A stretch of 34,449 nucleotides of DNA. Source: Sulfurimonadaceae bacterium. Its GTDB lineage: Bacteria > Campylobacterota > Campylobacteria > Campylobacterales > Sulfurimonadaceae. The notes under the pieces are model-generated. The model saw nothing but the letters and a program-made list of their open reading frames with translations. It made no database searches and was not told the origin of the DNA. Where the stretch lies: positions 1-34,449 of the forward strand of contig JADGEC010000025.1 in NCBI GenBank assembly GCA_016744575.1, read 5' to 3'. Below are positions 25,128-33,887 of the stretch, piece after piece (positions within the stretch are counted from its first letter, which is position 1; every line of letters starts with the position of its first letter). The translations under genes were made by a program, and so were the position numbers.

Positions 25128-26609
25128 ATGAAAGTAATTATATTAGCTGCAGGTATTGGTTCTAGATTACGACCGTTAACACATTCAAAGCCAAAAGGTA
25201 TGGTCAAGGTCAATGGGATGCCGATCATAGAGCATCAGATCAAGGCATATCTGCAAGCAGGCGTAAGATTAGAAGATATTAATATTGTAGTAGGGTATAA
25301 GGCTAATTTTATTGACGACTTTTTAAACAGTGAATACCCAGAGATAAATATTATCACTAATGAACTGTATGATACGACTAATAATATGTTCTCATTGGAC
25401 TTGTGCTTGAATGCGATCGATGCTGATGACACCTTTATCAGCAATGGCGATTGTGTCTATGATCCTGCTATTATGGAATCATTTATAAGCAATGGGCCTG
25501 AAAATAGTGTGGCAAGTGATAAAGACTCATACACCGATGAGAACATGAAGATCATTGTACAAGATAATAAGATCAAACATATCTCAAAGCAGATCAAGCA
25601 GCCTGAAGCATATGGGAACTCTATTGACCTGTATAGAGTGAGTCGAGACTCGATCCCAAGATTAAAAGAGCTCATCAAGCAGATGATAGAAGAAGACCCC
25701 AATCTATGGTCCGAACTTGCACTTGATAAGCTATTTGCTTTTGTGGACTTTGAGCCGTTCGATATCTTAGGTAGACATTGGATGGAGATCGACAATTATG
25801 ATGATCTCTATGAAGCTGAAAGGAAGTTCTCAGCTTTCAGTCTAGACACAAAAAAAAGCCTAGTCTTTGACCTTGATGGTACCGTATACCTAGGTTCCAG
25901 ACCTATTCAGAACACAATTGACTTTATCAAAGAAAATGATAATAGATTTGATTTCTATTATATGACGAACAATACATCTAAAAGTCTGAGTGATTATGTA
26001 AAGAAGCTTAGTGATTTTGGGATCTCTACATCTTTAGACAAAATAATCTCTCCACTTATCCCTTTGATCGAGTATCTTGAAAAACATAATCTTAAGAATA
26101 TTTATATAGTAGGTAATAGTACTTTTAAAGAGTATCTTCAAAGTAACCTAAAAAATGTTGACTTTACTAACGATAGAGATAAATGCCAGGCAGTACTCGT
26201 AGCTTATGATACAGAATTGGACTATGAGAAACTAAAAGATGCATCTATACTACTGCACGATGAGAAAATAAAGTTCTTGGCAACACACCAGGATGTCGTA
26301 TGTCCTACTGAATATGGCGATATTCCAGATATAGGGGCTATACTGAAGCTTCTTGAACTGACAACACACAGAACACCGACGACTTTTTTTGGTAAACCGA
26401 ATGCAGTCTTATTGGATCCGATCACCAGAAAATATAAGACAGAAGAGATAGCTATTATTGGTGATAGATTATACACGGATAAGGTATTGGCTAACAATGC
26501 AATGATCGACTTTATAATGGTCCTTAGCGGGGAGACAAAAAGAGAGGATATTGAAGATGTCACTGTTTTTCCTGAGCTTATTGTAAAAGATATGGGAGAT
26601 ATGTCTTAA
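25128..26609 (+). CDS. Fused sugar/polyol-phosphate nucleotidyltransferase and HAD-IIA phosphatase
   Basis: A 493-residue two-domain protein. Residues 1-235 are a LicC/RmlA-like nucleotidyltransferase with LAAGIGSRLRPLT (6-18), the KPKGMVKVNG loop, catalytic D108 in NGDCVYD, and WMEIDNYDDLYEAE at 218-231, typical of CTP-dependent LicC-type enzymes. Residues 243-493 are a HAD phosphatase of the NagD-like IIA class: DLDGT (D248, D250), MTNNTS (T280), FGKPN (K423) and GDRLYTD (D446, D451). The ATG at 25128 follows AAAAGGG and is preferred over an in-frame ATG at 25089 that falls inside a hairpin. The GpsA-like gene starts on its stop codon (TAATG). I infer that it activates glycerol phosphate or a related polyol phosphate as the CDP form. 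The HAD substrate is unknown. Confidence 0.82.
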   Translation: MKVIILAAGIGSRLRPLTHSKPKGMVKVNGMPIIEHQIKAYLQAGVRLEDINIVVGYKANFIDDFLNSEYPEINIITNELYDTTNNMFSLDLCLNAIDADDTFISNGDCVYDPAIMESFISNGPENSVASDKDSYTDENMKIIVQDNKIKHISKQIKQPEAYGNSIDLYRVSRDSIPRLKELIKQMIEEDPNLWSELALDKLFAFVDFEPFDILGRHWMEIDNYDDLYEAERKFSAFSLDTKKSLVFDLDGTVYLGSRPIQNTIDFIKENDNRFDFYYMTNNTSKSLSDYVKKLSDFGISTSLDKIISPLIPLIEYLEKHNLKNIYIVGNSTFKEYLQSNLKNVDFTNDRDKCQAVLVAYDTELDYEKLKDASILLHDEKIKFLATHQDVVCPTEYGDIPDIGAILKLLELTTHRTPTTFFGKPNAVLLDPITRKYKTEEIAIIGDRLYTDKVLANNAMIDFIMVLSGETKREDIEDVTVFPELIVKDMGDMS

Positions 26610-27580
26610 TGAAAATTGCTATTATTGGCGGTGGTTCTTTTGGTACGGCGATCGCTCAAGTGTTAGCTACGAATAACGACATGACGTTGCTAATGCGTAA
26701 TAAAGAATTAGTGAATACTATAAATTCATCAAAAGTCAATACAGCATATTTTCCAAATATTCTATTAGATGACAATATCAGTGCCAGTACAGATTATAAG
26801 AAGAGTGGTGAAATGGATATTGTCATCTTCTGTGTCCCATCAAAATATGTTATTTCTGAGTATAAAAAAATAAAACCTTATATTTCAAAGAAAACAGTGT
26901 TAATAAATACCGCAAAAGGATTTGCAACAAAACGACAAACCATATTGAAGACTATTAAAAAAGAGCATAAAAATAGTTTTTCGATCTTGGGTCCCACCTT
27001 TGCAAACAATCTTATTAAAAACGAATACTCAGCATTTACTATTGCATCTGACAGAGAAGAGCATTTTGATCTAGCAAAAACGATCTTTCGTAATACAAAT
27101 GTTATTATTGATCATTCAAAAGAGTATGAATTGATAGAGATGGCATCCATATTAAAAAACATCTTCGCTATTGCCAATGGTCTTTATGATTCACTTGATG
27201 ATGGAGTAAATACAAAGTACGCCTTTTTAACACAGTCCTATAAGGAATTGATAATAATCCTTGAAGCGATGTTTGGAGAGATCTCAGATAACTATACAAA
27301 AAATGCTGTCTTTGGTGATCTACTATTGACATCATTGAACGATCAAAGTAGAAATAAGACTTTGGGTCAACTTATTGGTAGAGGGTTTTATACAGTCAAT
27401 AAGAAATCAGGAGTCATCCTAGAAGGAGTCCGTTCCGCTAAAAAGATCCATGCTATTACAAATCAATATAGACTAAATACACCGATCATAGCATTTGTCA
27501 ACGATATTCTAAAGGGTGAGAATGTGAATAAAGCGCATAATAGATGTCTGCAGGAAATCAAAGACATTGGCTACTTATAA
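26609..27580 (+). CDS. GpsA-like NAD(P)-dependent glycerol-3-phosphate dehydrogenase
   Basis: A 323-residue relative of GpsA, which reduces dihydroxyacetone phosphate to sn-glycerol-3-phosphate. It has the Rossmann motif GGGSFGTA (7-14), GPTFA (128-132, usually GPSFA), the catalytic lysine K183 in ILKNIFAIANG, and FGDLLLTSLNDQSRN (236-249), matching the GpsA block GDL-L-T-x-SRN. The start codon overlaps the stop of the nucleotidyltransferase gene by one base, so the two are translationally linked. It is visibly AT-rich: one sampled 60-base line has 18 G+C. This looks like a pathway-dedicated paralogue feeding glycerol phosphate to the polymer. A housekeeping gpsA would be expected elsewhere. 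A different keto-polyol phosphate substrate is possible. Confidence 0.85.
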   Translation: MKIAIIGGGSFGTAIAQVLATNNDMTLLMRNKELVNTINSSKVNTAYFPNILLDDNISASTDYKKSGEMDIVIFCVPSKYVISEYKKIKPYISKKTVLINTAKGFATKRQTILKTIKKEHKNSFSILGPTFANNLIKNEYSAFTIASDREEHFDLAKTIFRNTNVIIDHSKEYELIEMASILKNIFAIANGLYDSLDDGVNTKYAFLTQSYKELIIILEAMFGEISDNYTKNAVFGDLLLTSLNDQSRNKTLGQLIGRGFYTVNKKSGVILEGVRSAKKIHAITNQYRLNTPIIAFVNDILKGENVNKAHNRCLQEIKDIGYL

Positions 27581-27750
27581 GTCGAAGACGGAATACTTAT
27601 TTAGTCGTGCTACAGGACACTCCAGATACTAGATCAGTATATGTACAGGATCACAACGTTTGATGATGTGATGTCTACTTGAAAGATGATGTATTGAATA
27701 TGGATATGTACAGAGTCGACATATTAAAAATCAGGGGGTAGAGGATTCTT
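27581..27750 (+). other. 170-base spacer with repeats
   Basis: No gene. It holds a small palindromic stem, ATACT/AGTAT (27626-27640), and a direct repeat of ATATGTACAG at 27639-27648 and 27704-27713. A strong GGGGGTAG ribosome binding site ends it before the next ATG. A promoter is possible but not clear. Confidence 0.35.
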
Positions 27751-28983
27751 ATGAGAAAAAAGAAAAAGATAAGAAGTGAGATCAAAAAAATAATCAGGGT
27801 CTTGAAGCGGACCTTGATCTTTATGATATCTCACTTTATAAAAAAAGATAAGAACATATGGGTATTTGGTGCACATATGGGGAAAAAGTACACCGATAAC
27901 GCCAGATATTTGTATGAGTACATAAATGCTAATACTGACATCCAGGCAGTATGGTTAACGAAAAATAAAAAAGTGGTAAAAGAGTTAAGGAAACAAGGAT
28001 TACCCGCCTATTCTATGTATAGTAAACAAGGTAGGTTTTTTGCGATGAGAGCGAAAGTCGCATTCTATACACATAGAAGTATTATCTACTTCGATCTACC
28101 TTTTTACGCTTTTACAAAAAAGACAAAGTTGGTTCTTTTATGGCACGGCATACCATTGAAAAAAATAGGGTATGATGACAAGATCTTTAGTTTTAAAGAT
28201 GATGAAGAGAGTCTTAAATATAAAATAAAAAAATTTAAGAAAGAAAGACTATTCCCTTTTTTCAACTATGCACATCAACCAGATGTGGTCTTAGCGTTAT
28301 CTACAACGACAGTCAAACTTTTCTCGCAGGCATTTAGAGTCCCAGAATCAAATGTCTTGATCACTGGATACCCAAGAAATGACATGTTTTTTGAAGAAAA
28401 TAAGATCGTAGAATCAAAACATAAGAACAAACATGCCATATATATGCCGACTTTCAGAAACAAAGGTGCTGGCTTTGACCTTTTCATGCAGTATGACTTT
28501 GATGTAGAAGAGTTTGATAGGTTTTTAGAGGCTGAAGGTGTACGATTGTATATTAAATTACATCCTTTTAACCATCCCACAGAAGCATTATTAAGAAAGA
28601 TAATGTTTTCAGACAATATTCGATTTTTGAACTATGATGCGATCTACGATGTCATAAATGATTTTGATATACTGATCACTGATTACTCAAGTATATATTT
28701 TGATTTTTTGTTATCAAAAAAACCTATCATCTTTACACCATTTGATCACGAAGAGTTTATTGAAGGACACAGGGAACTCTATTTTGATTATGATGAAGTG
28801 ACTCCAGGTCCAAAAGCCAAGGATTGGAGAGAGGTGATGACATGTATAGAAAAATTCAATCAGAGTCCAGAGTGGTATCAAGAAGAGAGAGAACAGATCA
28901 GTGAACAGTTCCATCTTAATCAAGATGGGAATAGTTCTAAACGTGTTTATGAAGAGGTCTTGGGATTACTATCAAAAGAGTAG
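27751..28983 (+). CDS. CDP-glycerol glycerophosphotransferase family protein (TagB/TagF-like), first
   Basis: A 410-residue member of the Glyphos_transf family. These membrane-associated enzymes move glycerol phosphate (or ribitol phosphate) from the CDP form to a lipid-linked acceptor. Signatures are LLWHGIPLKKIGYD (129-142), GYPRND (206-211), YMPTFR (231-236), KLHPF (269-273) and the active-site TDYSSIYFDFL (310-320). The latter is followed by the SKKPIIF strand, FDHEEF and the TPGP loop, as in TagF. The basic N-terminus (MRKKKKIRSEIKK) and a hydrophobic patch at 20-30 suit membrane attachment. It lies downstream of the enzymes that could make the CDP-glycerol donor. Primase or polymerase activity cannot be told from sequence. 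Confidence 0.87.
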   Translation: MRKKKKIRSEIKKIIRVLKRTLIFMISHFIKKDKNIWVFGAHMGKKYTDNARYLYEYINANTDIQAVWLTKNKKVVKELRKQGLPAYSMYSKQGRFFAMRAKVAFYTHRSIIYFDLPFYAFTKKTKLVLLWHGIPLKKIGYDDKIFSFKDDEESLKYKIKKFKKERLFPFFNYAHQPDVVLALSTTTVKLFSQAFRVPESNVLITGYPRNDMFFEENKIVESKHKNKHAIYMPTFRNKGAGFDLFMQYDFDVEEFDRFLEAEGVRLYIKLHPFNHPTEALLRKIMFSDNIRFLNYDAIYDVINDFDILITDYSSIYFDFLLSKKPIIFTPFDHEEFIEGHRELYFDYDEVTPGPKAKDWREVMTCIEKFNQSPEWYQEEREQISEQFHLNQDGNSSKRVYEEVLGLLSKE

Positions 28984-29203
28984 TCTATGACTCCTTATAC
29001 TACTCGATCATGACAAGACTCTCTCAGGAAAAGATGGATAGTCGTAAGAGATCTGTTTAAGAGATGCAGCATATCCTTCAGAACATATATTGAGGTAATA
29101 TAAGTCTTGCTCTAGATCCATATATGAACATAACATCAAGTCGACGGGTCTATATAGGATGTCGTTTACAATTAGATGTGCTTACAGATGATAAAGTCAA
29201 AAT
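28984..29203 (+). other. 220-base spacer between the two TagB/F-like genes
   Basis: No gene and no strong hairpin seen. It is AT-rich. The GGTCTATATAGGA piece near 29150 loosely recalls the core of the 25050-25073 palindrome but is too short to claim kinship. The next gene has only a weak ribosome binding site. Confidence 0.3.
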
Positions 29204-30334
29204 ATGAAAAAGATCACTTTTCTATTGTTGAATATACCTTTACGATTTCTCTTTTTGTTCTCAAGGATCATGATCAGGGATAAGAGGATCATAGTGTTCG
29301 GGGTACATACCAATACACTTTTTGGCAATGTCAAAGAACTCCTGGAACGCTCAGGATGTTCAGATGTTAGAAAGATCTTCATCGGTAGGACTAAAAAAGA
29401 TGTCGCTGATGCAAGGTCTTCGGTTCAAGAAGCCTATTGGAAATATAGTCTCAAAGGGATTTGGTATAGTCTCAAAGCTGGAGGCTACCTTTATTCGAGT
29501 TATCCTTCTGATATTAATTATTGGTTATCTGGAGGAGCTAGATATATTAATGTCTGGCATGGAACACCTATTAAGAGGATCGAGAGAGATGTGACGACAG
29601 GGTATTATGCATTAAGAAATCGTTTTTCTTGGATGTACCGCATCTTCGCACCATATCTGTTTATCACTCCAGATGCGATGCTGGTCGCATCAGACTTCGA
29701 GAAACAGTGTCTAATATCAGCTTTTGGTATTGATGAAGAGCGATGTGTCGAGGCATATCCTCCCAGACTACAGTATCTTGAAAGAGAGAGGTCTCACATA
29801 ACAGAGACTGTGTCACGAAAAGTCCTGTACGTACCAACATGGCGTGATGACCACTCTTTCGTCTTACATGAACACGTCGACCTAGTCAAGTTGAACAATC
29901 AATTGATATCAGAAGATATAGAGATGTATGTAAAGGCACATCCGGTTGACCAAAAGACCCACGTTCAGCAGAAATACTCGAATATTTACGTGGTCGATAA
30001 AGACATAGATGTCTACGAGCTACTTGCAGGGTGTGATCTTCTTTTGACAGATTACTCTTCGATGATGTTTGAAGCGTTGTATCTGAACATCGCAGTCATA
30101 CTTTTCTGTCCTGATCTTGATCATTACCGTTTGACAAATCGTGAGTTTTATATCGATCCCTGTCAAGGACTTCCAGTGACTTCGGTTTATAGTGGGGCTG
30201 AGCTAGGGAAAGCTATAATATCACGTTTAAACGACTTTACTTTAGAAGTGGATCTGAAGAAAAAGTTTATGCCGTATACGAGAGATACAGAGTTGTTATG
30301 TAGACTTATGAATAAGGCTTATAAGAATGGTTGA
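29204..30334 (+). CDS. CDP-glycerol glycerophosphotransferase family protein (TagB/TagF-like), second
   Basis: A 376-residue second Glyphos_transf protein, clearly diverged from the first. It keeps NVWHGTPIKRIERD (116-129), AYPPR, YVPTWRDD (209-216), VKAHPVD (243-249) and LTDYSSMMFEALYL (281-294). The N-terminus has a hydrophobic stretch (ITFLLLNIPLRFLFLFS) that could anchor it. Its pattern HGTP with YPPR/PTWRD is closer to TagB-type primases than the first copy, but that is only a visual judgement. One copy may add the first phosphoglycerol unit and the other repeat units, or they may act on different sugars. The glf gene overlaps its end by eight bases. Confidence 0.85.
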   Translation: MKKITFLLLNIPLRFLFLFSRIMIRDKRIIVFGVHTNTLFGNVKELLERSGCSDVRKIFIGRTKKDVADARSSVQEAYWKYSLKGIWYSLKAGGYLYSSYPSDINYWLSGGARYINVWHGTPIKRIERDVTTGYYALRNRFSWMYRIFAPYLFITPDAMLVASDFEKQCLISAFGIDEERCVEAYPPRLQYLERERSHITETVSRKVLYVPTWRDDHSFVLHEHVDLVKLNNQLISEDIEMYVKAHPVDQKTHVQQKYSNIYVVDKDIDVYELLAGCDLLLTDYSSMMFEALYLNIAVILFCPDLDHYRLTNREFYIDPCQGLPVTSVYSGAELGKAIISRLNDFTLEVDLKKKFMPYTRDTELLCRLMNKAYKNG

Positions 30335-31475
30335 CTATATTGTCGTAGGAGCCGGTTTCGCCGGTGCAGTCCTGGCGGAGAGAATAGCTGAAAGAGACGA
30401 TAATAAAGTCCTAGTCATCGAGAGGCGTGATCATATTGGTGGGAACTGTTTTGACTTCATGGATGAGAATGGCATCATCCGCCATAAGTATGGTCCTCAC
30501 CTTTTTCATACGAATAGCAGACGCGTAGTCGATTATCTCTCAGCGTTCACACGATGGCATAAGTACGAACATGAGGTATTGGCATCAGTGGATGGGAAGA
30601 ACATCCCAATCCCCTTTAACATCAATACATTATATGAAGTCTATCCGACAGATAAGGCGAAAAGACTCGAAGATAAGCTGATAGGCCTATATGGAAAGGG
30701 GAGTAAGATCCCGATCCTAGAGCTCAAGAAGACAGATGATGAGGAATTGAGAGCGTTAAGTCACTATATCTATGAAAAGATATTTGTGAACTATACGGCT
30801 AAGCAGTGGGGTATGCGTCCTGAGGATATCGATCCTGCTGTCACTGCTCGAGTCCCAGTCTCACTCAGTAGGGACGACCGTTACTTTACCGATAGTTTTC
30901 AGGCAGTGCCGCAGGATGGTTATACGAGGCTGTTTGAATCGATGTTTGATCATCCAAACATCGAGGTCGAGTTAAATAGATCAGCTAGTGATGTCCTAGA
31001 TATCACAGAGAATGGTATCAAATATCTAGGCCGTCCTTTTCACGGCAGAGTGATCTTTACCGGTATGATCGATGAACTTTTCGAGGATCAGTTCGGGCGG
31101 TTGCCCTATCGCTCATTGCGGCTCGATTTTGAGACAGTGTCTAAAGAGCTTTTTCAAGAGAAAGCAGTTGTGAACTACCCCAATGATCATGACTATACGA
31201 GGATCACGGAGTTTAAACATATTCATCCGGCAGAGACAAAAAAGACGACCCTCTTAAAAGAGTATCCTCAGGCATATATTCGTGGAAAGAACACGCCGTA
31301 TTATCCTATCTTTACCGATGAGAACCAGCAAAGATATGAGAAGTATAAAGAGTTTGTGGCAAACATTCCAAACTTGATACTTGCAGGTAGGTTAGCTGAG
31401 TACCGCTATTATGATATGGATGACATCATATTAAGAGCTTTGGAGTTGTCTGATGAGATCTTGCATGGAATGTGA
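30327..31475 (+). CDS. glf: UDP-galactopyranose mutase
   Basis: Glf is a flavoenzyme that interconverts UDP-galactopyranose and UDP-galactofuranose, so the glycan probably contains galactofuranose. The 382-residue protein has the FAD motif VGAGFAGAVLAERI (7-20), RRDHIGGNCFD (33-43), GPHLFHTNS and the C-terminal GRLAEYRYYDMDD. KYGPHLFHT and the FTGMIDELF segment are family blocks. It overlaps the TagB/F-like gene by eight bases and is followed by the DUF4422 gene after three bases. The three are thus translated as one unit. Confidence 0.95.
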   Translation: MVDYIVVGAGFAGAVLAERIAERDDNKVLVIERRDHIGGNCFDFMDENGIIRHKYGPHLFHTNSRRVVDYLSAFTRWHKYEHEVLASVDGKNIPIPFNINTLYEVYPTDKAKRLEDKLIGLYGKGSKIPILELKKTDDEELRALSHYIYEKIFVNYTAKQWGMRPEDIDPAVTARVPVSLSRDDRYFTDSFQAVPQDGYTRLFESMFDHPNIEVELNRSASDVLDITENGIKYLGRPFHGRVIFTGMIDELFEDQFGRLPYRSLRLDFETVSKELFQEKAVVNYPNDHDYTRITEFKHIHPAETKKTTLLKEYPQAYIRGKNTPYYPIFTDENQQRYEKYKEFVANIPNLILAGRLAEYRYYDMDDIILRALELSDEILHGM

Positions 31476-31478
31476 GAG

Positions 31479-32246
31479 ATGATCAGTAAGGCAAAGGTCC
31501 TGATCGCGACTCATAAGGCCTACGAGTTTCCTCAAGATATGATGTACCTGCCTGTCCAGGTAGGAAAGAGTCTTAGTCAGGATGATCTTGGTTACGCAAA
31601 AGATGATATGGGTGAGAACATCTCGGAGAAAAACCGCTCTTTTAATGAGTTGACTGCTCTATACTGGGCATGGAAGAACGATATTTTTAAAGGTCATGAT
31701 ATCTGTGGGCTGGTACATTACCGTAGGTATTTTGCCGGTAAGAGTGCTTCTGTCAAAGGAAAGGATGTCCTGGGATCGGACGAAGTCACGTCGTTGATGC
31801 GGGAGTATGACGTGATCGTGCCAAAACGAAGAAGATATTATGTGGAGACGATCAAAGACCATTATGCTCATGCCCATCATAAAAAGGATCTCGATATCAT
31901 CCGGCAATTGATACTCGAACACTCCGGAGAGTATACAGACGCTTTTGATAGTGTGATGCAACAGCGGAGTCTATATCTTTACAATATGTTTCTGATGCGA
32001 CCGGCTTTGTTTACTGCCTATTGTGAATGGGTCTTTCCCTTGCTATTTGAACTAGAAAGGCGGATCGATATAAGTGATTATGACGATTATCAGAGGAGAG
32101 TCTTTGGATTTCTCTCTGAGAGACTTTTTAACGTCTGGCTGTTGAGACATGATCTGAAGGTCAAGGAATCACCGGTAGTCAACATCGAAGGCGAAGAGCT
32201 ATTACGCAAAGGAATAAATATGCTAAAACGAAAGATACTTGGATAA
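31479..32246 (+). CDS. DUF4422 glycosyltransferase-like protein
   Basis: A 255-residue protein of the DUF4422 family, found in capsule and O-antigen loci and regarded as glycosyltransferases. Typical blocks are IATHKAYEFP, the ISEKNRSFNELTALYWAWKN segment, GLVHYRRYF and the end part FLSERLFNVWLLRH. A ribosome binding site (GAGAG) lies inside the glf end. Its direct linkage to glf (three-base gap) suggests that it uses UDP-galactofuranose or another galactose donor. No membrane helix is present, so it is cytosolic or peripheral. Confidence 0.82.
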   Translation: MISKAKVLIATHKAYEFPQDMMYLPVQVGKSLSQDDLGYAKDDMGENISEKNRSFNELTALYWAWKNDIFKGHDICGLVHYRRYFAGKSASVKGKDVLGSDEVTSLMREYDVIVPKRRRYYVETIKDHYAHAHHKKDLDIIRQLILEHSGEYTDAFDSVMQQRSLYLYNMFLMRPALFTAYCEWVFPLLFELERRIDISDYDDYQRRVFGFLSERLFNVWLLRHDLKVKESPVVNIEGEELLRKGINMLKRKILG

Positions 32247-32374
32247 TAACACCAAATACCAGCATGCATGCTATTCTTTGCAGCTATTGAGTAGTATGGG
32301 TCGAAATCAAGTTGTTTTGTAGATAACTATACTAAGATATCGCATCTATAAGCCAAAGTATGTGAAAGGAATGG

Positions 32375-33733
32375 ATGCGATATTTTATATTCAAGTCTTT
32401 GCTCTATACCTTTTTCCTTGCACTCAATCTTTACATCGCGGCAGAGTTCTCTTATTTATTTATAGAGTATCCGGAACATCACTCTTTTGGTCAATACCTT
32501 TGGCAGATGCCAGCCTATTTCATCTTCTATTTTTATTATAAACTGATGACGCGTCGGATGGTCACCTCGAGTGAGTTCATCTTGATGCAAAAAGCAAACC
32601 TCTTTGCATTGGTGATCATCGTCTCTATCATCTTTGTCTCCAAGACTTCCGATGATTACTCTCGTGCGATCATCCTGGTCTACTTCTTATTGAACGTCCT
32701 AAGTCCGATATGGGTCTATCTGATAAAACGTGAAGTGATGAAGAATGATTTCTTTAGAAAGGATATCTTCGTCGTTAGTGATGCGGATGGCTACAAGAAC
32801 ATAGAGAAGTGGTTTACCCATGATAATGCCTTTGGTTTTGATGTCAAAGAGGTCTTGATGGTCGATACTCTTTCGCATCAGGAGATGAAAGATGCTATTG
32901 ATCGATGCATTGAGTCAGGGGAGTATCACGCTGCGGTCATCGCGTTAGACAAAGTAGGGCGTTCAAGGACTTTCTATTACATCGACCATATACAGCATCA
33001 TATCAGTCGTGTCATCGTCCTTCCGAAATTGACCAGGATGCCCCTTTTTAATGCAGAGATCTTTAACTCTATCAACCATAAGGGTATGGCATTTTTTGTT
33101 AAGAACAACCTTTTAAACCCTGTTGACAGGTTGTTGAAAGTCATATTTGATACGATTATGACGGCCATATTGATACTCCTGTTTTCTCCTATATTGATGA
33201 GTCTATACATCTTGGTATATATCTCTACAAAAGGACATCCTATCTACAAACAGAGGCGTATAGGTCATAATGGAAGAGCATTTAAGATCTATAAGTTCAG
33301 AAGTATGCGTATGGATGCAGACCAAGTCTTAGAAGAGTTACTCGAAAATGATCCCGATGCAAAAGTGGAGTGGGAAAAAGAGTTTAAGCTTAAAGATGAT
33401 CCTCGAATCACTAAGATAGGGGCTTTTTTGCGTAAGACATCACTGGACGAGTTGCCTCAGCTCATCAATGTCTTAAACAGTCAGATGTCATTAGTCGGTC
33501 CACGCCCTATAGTCAAGGCCGAGATAGAGAAGTATGGTGATTACTTTGACTATTTTAAAGCCGTAAAACCCGGGATAACTGGTCTTTGGCAGATCAGTGG
33601 AAGAAATGACATCGATTACGATGAGCGTGTACAGTTGGATGTATGGTACACCAGAAACTGGTCAGTCGAACTTGATATCGTCATCTTACTTAAGACTGCT
33701 GTCGTCGTCTTGAGTAGAAAAGGCAGTTATTAG
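32375..33733 (+). CDS. WbaP-type undecaprenyl-phosphate sugar-phosphate transferase
   Basis: A 452-residue polyprenyl-phosphate hexose-1-phosphate transferase that loads the first sugar onto undecaprenyl phosphate. Four N-terminal helices (about 6-28, 44-57, 75-89 and 98-116) and a middle DUF/CoA-binding-like region (130-220) precede the catalytic part. This begins with a re-entrant helix (253-285). Catalytic motifs are YKFRSM (306-311), DDPRITK (341-347), SLDELPQL (356-363), GPRP (375-378) and PGITGLWQISGRN (399-411). The full-length architecture matches WbaP, whose usual substrate is UDP-galactose. That agrees with glf and DUF4422 nearby. The ATG at 32375 follows AAAGGA. An ATG at 32371 is out of frame. 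Confidence 0.9.
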   Translation: MRYFIFKSLLYTFFLALNLYIAAEFSYLFIEYPEHHSFGQYLWQMPAYFIFYFYYKLMTRRMVTSSEFILMQKANLFALVIIVSIIFVSKTSDDYSRAIILVYFLLNVLSPIWVYLIKREVMKNDFFRKDIFVVSDADGYKNIEKWFTHDNAFGFDVKEVLMVDTLSHQEMKDAIDRCIESGEYHAAVIALDKVGRSRTFYYIDHIQHHISRVIVLPKLTRMPLFNAEIFNSINHKGMAFFVKNNLLNPVDRLLKVIFDTIMTAILILLFSPILMSLYILVYISTKGHPIYKQRRIGHNGRAFKIYKFRSMRMDADQVLEELLENDPDAKVEWEKEFKLKDDPRITKIGAFLRKTSLDELPQLINVLNSQMSLVGPRPIVKAEIEKYGDYFDYFKAVKPGITGLWQISGRNDIDYDERVQLDVWYTRNWSVELDIVILLKTAVVVLSRKGSY

Positions 33734-33887
33734 TCACTAGACACCATCCTTGATCATATCCATCCCCCTTATCTACTAAATATTATTCCTAGACTATGAG
33801 ACTCGATAGTGTAGGTAGCTCTTTCATTCCTTTTTAGCAGTATAGTTTAAATAAATCCACTCATAGACACCCGCAATGTATCAAATA

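Noticed and set aside
29130-29165. Second copy of the 25050-25073 palindrome
   Set aside because: Only a short TCTATATAGG-like core is shared and no clear inverted repeat forms.
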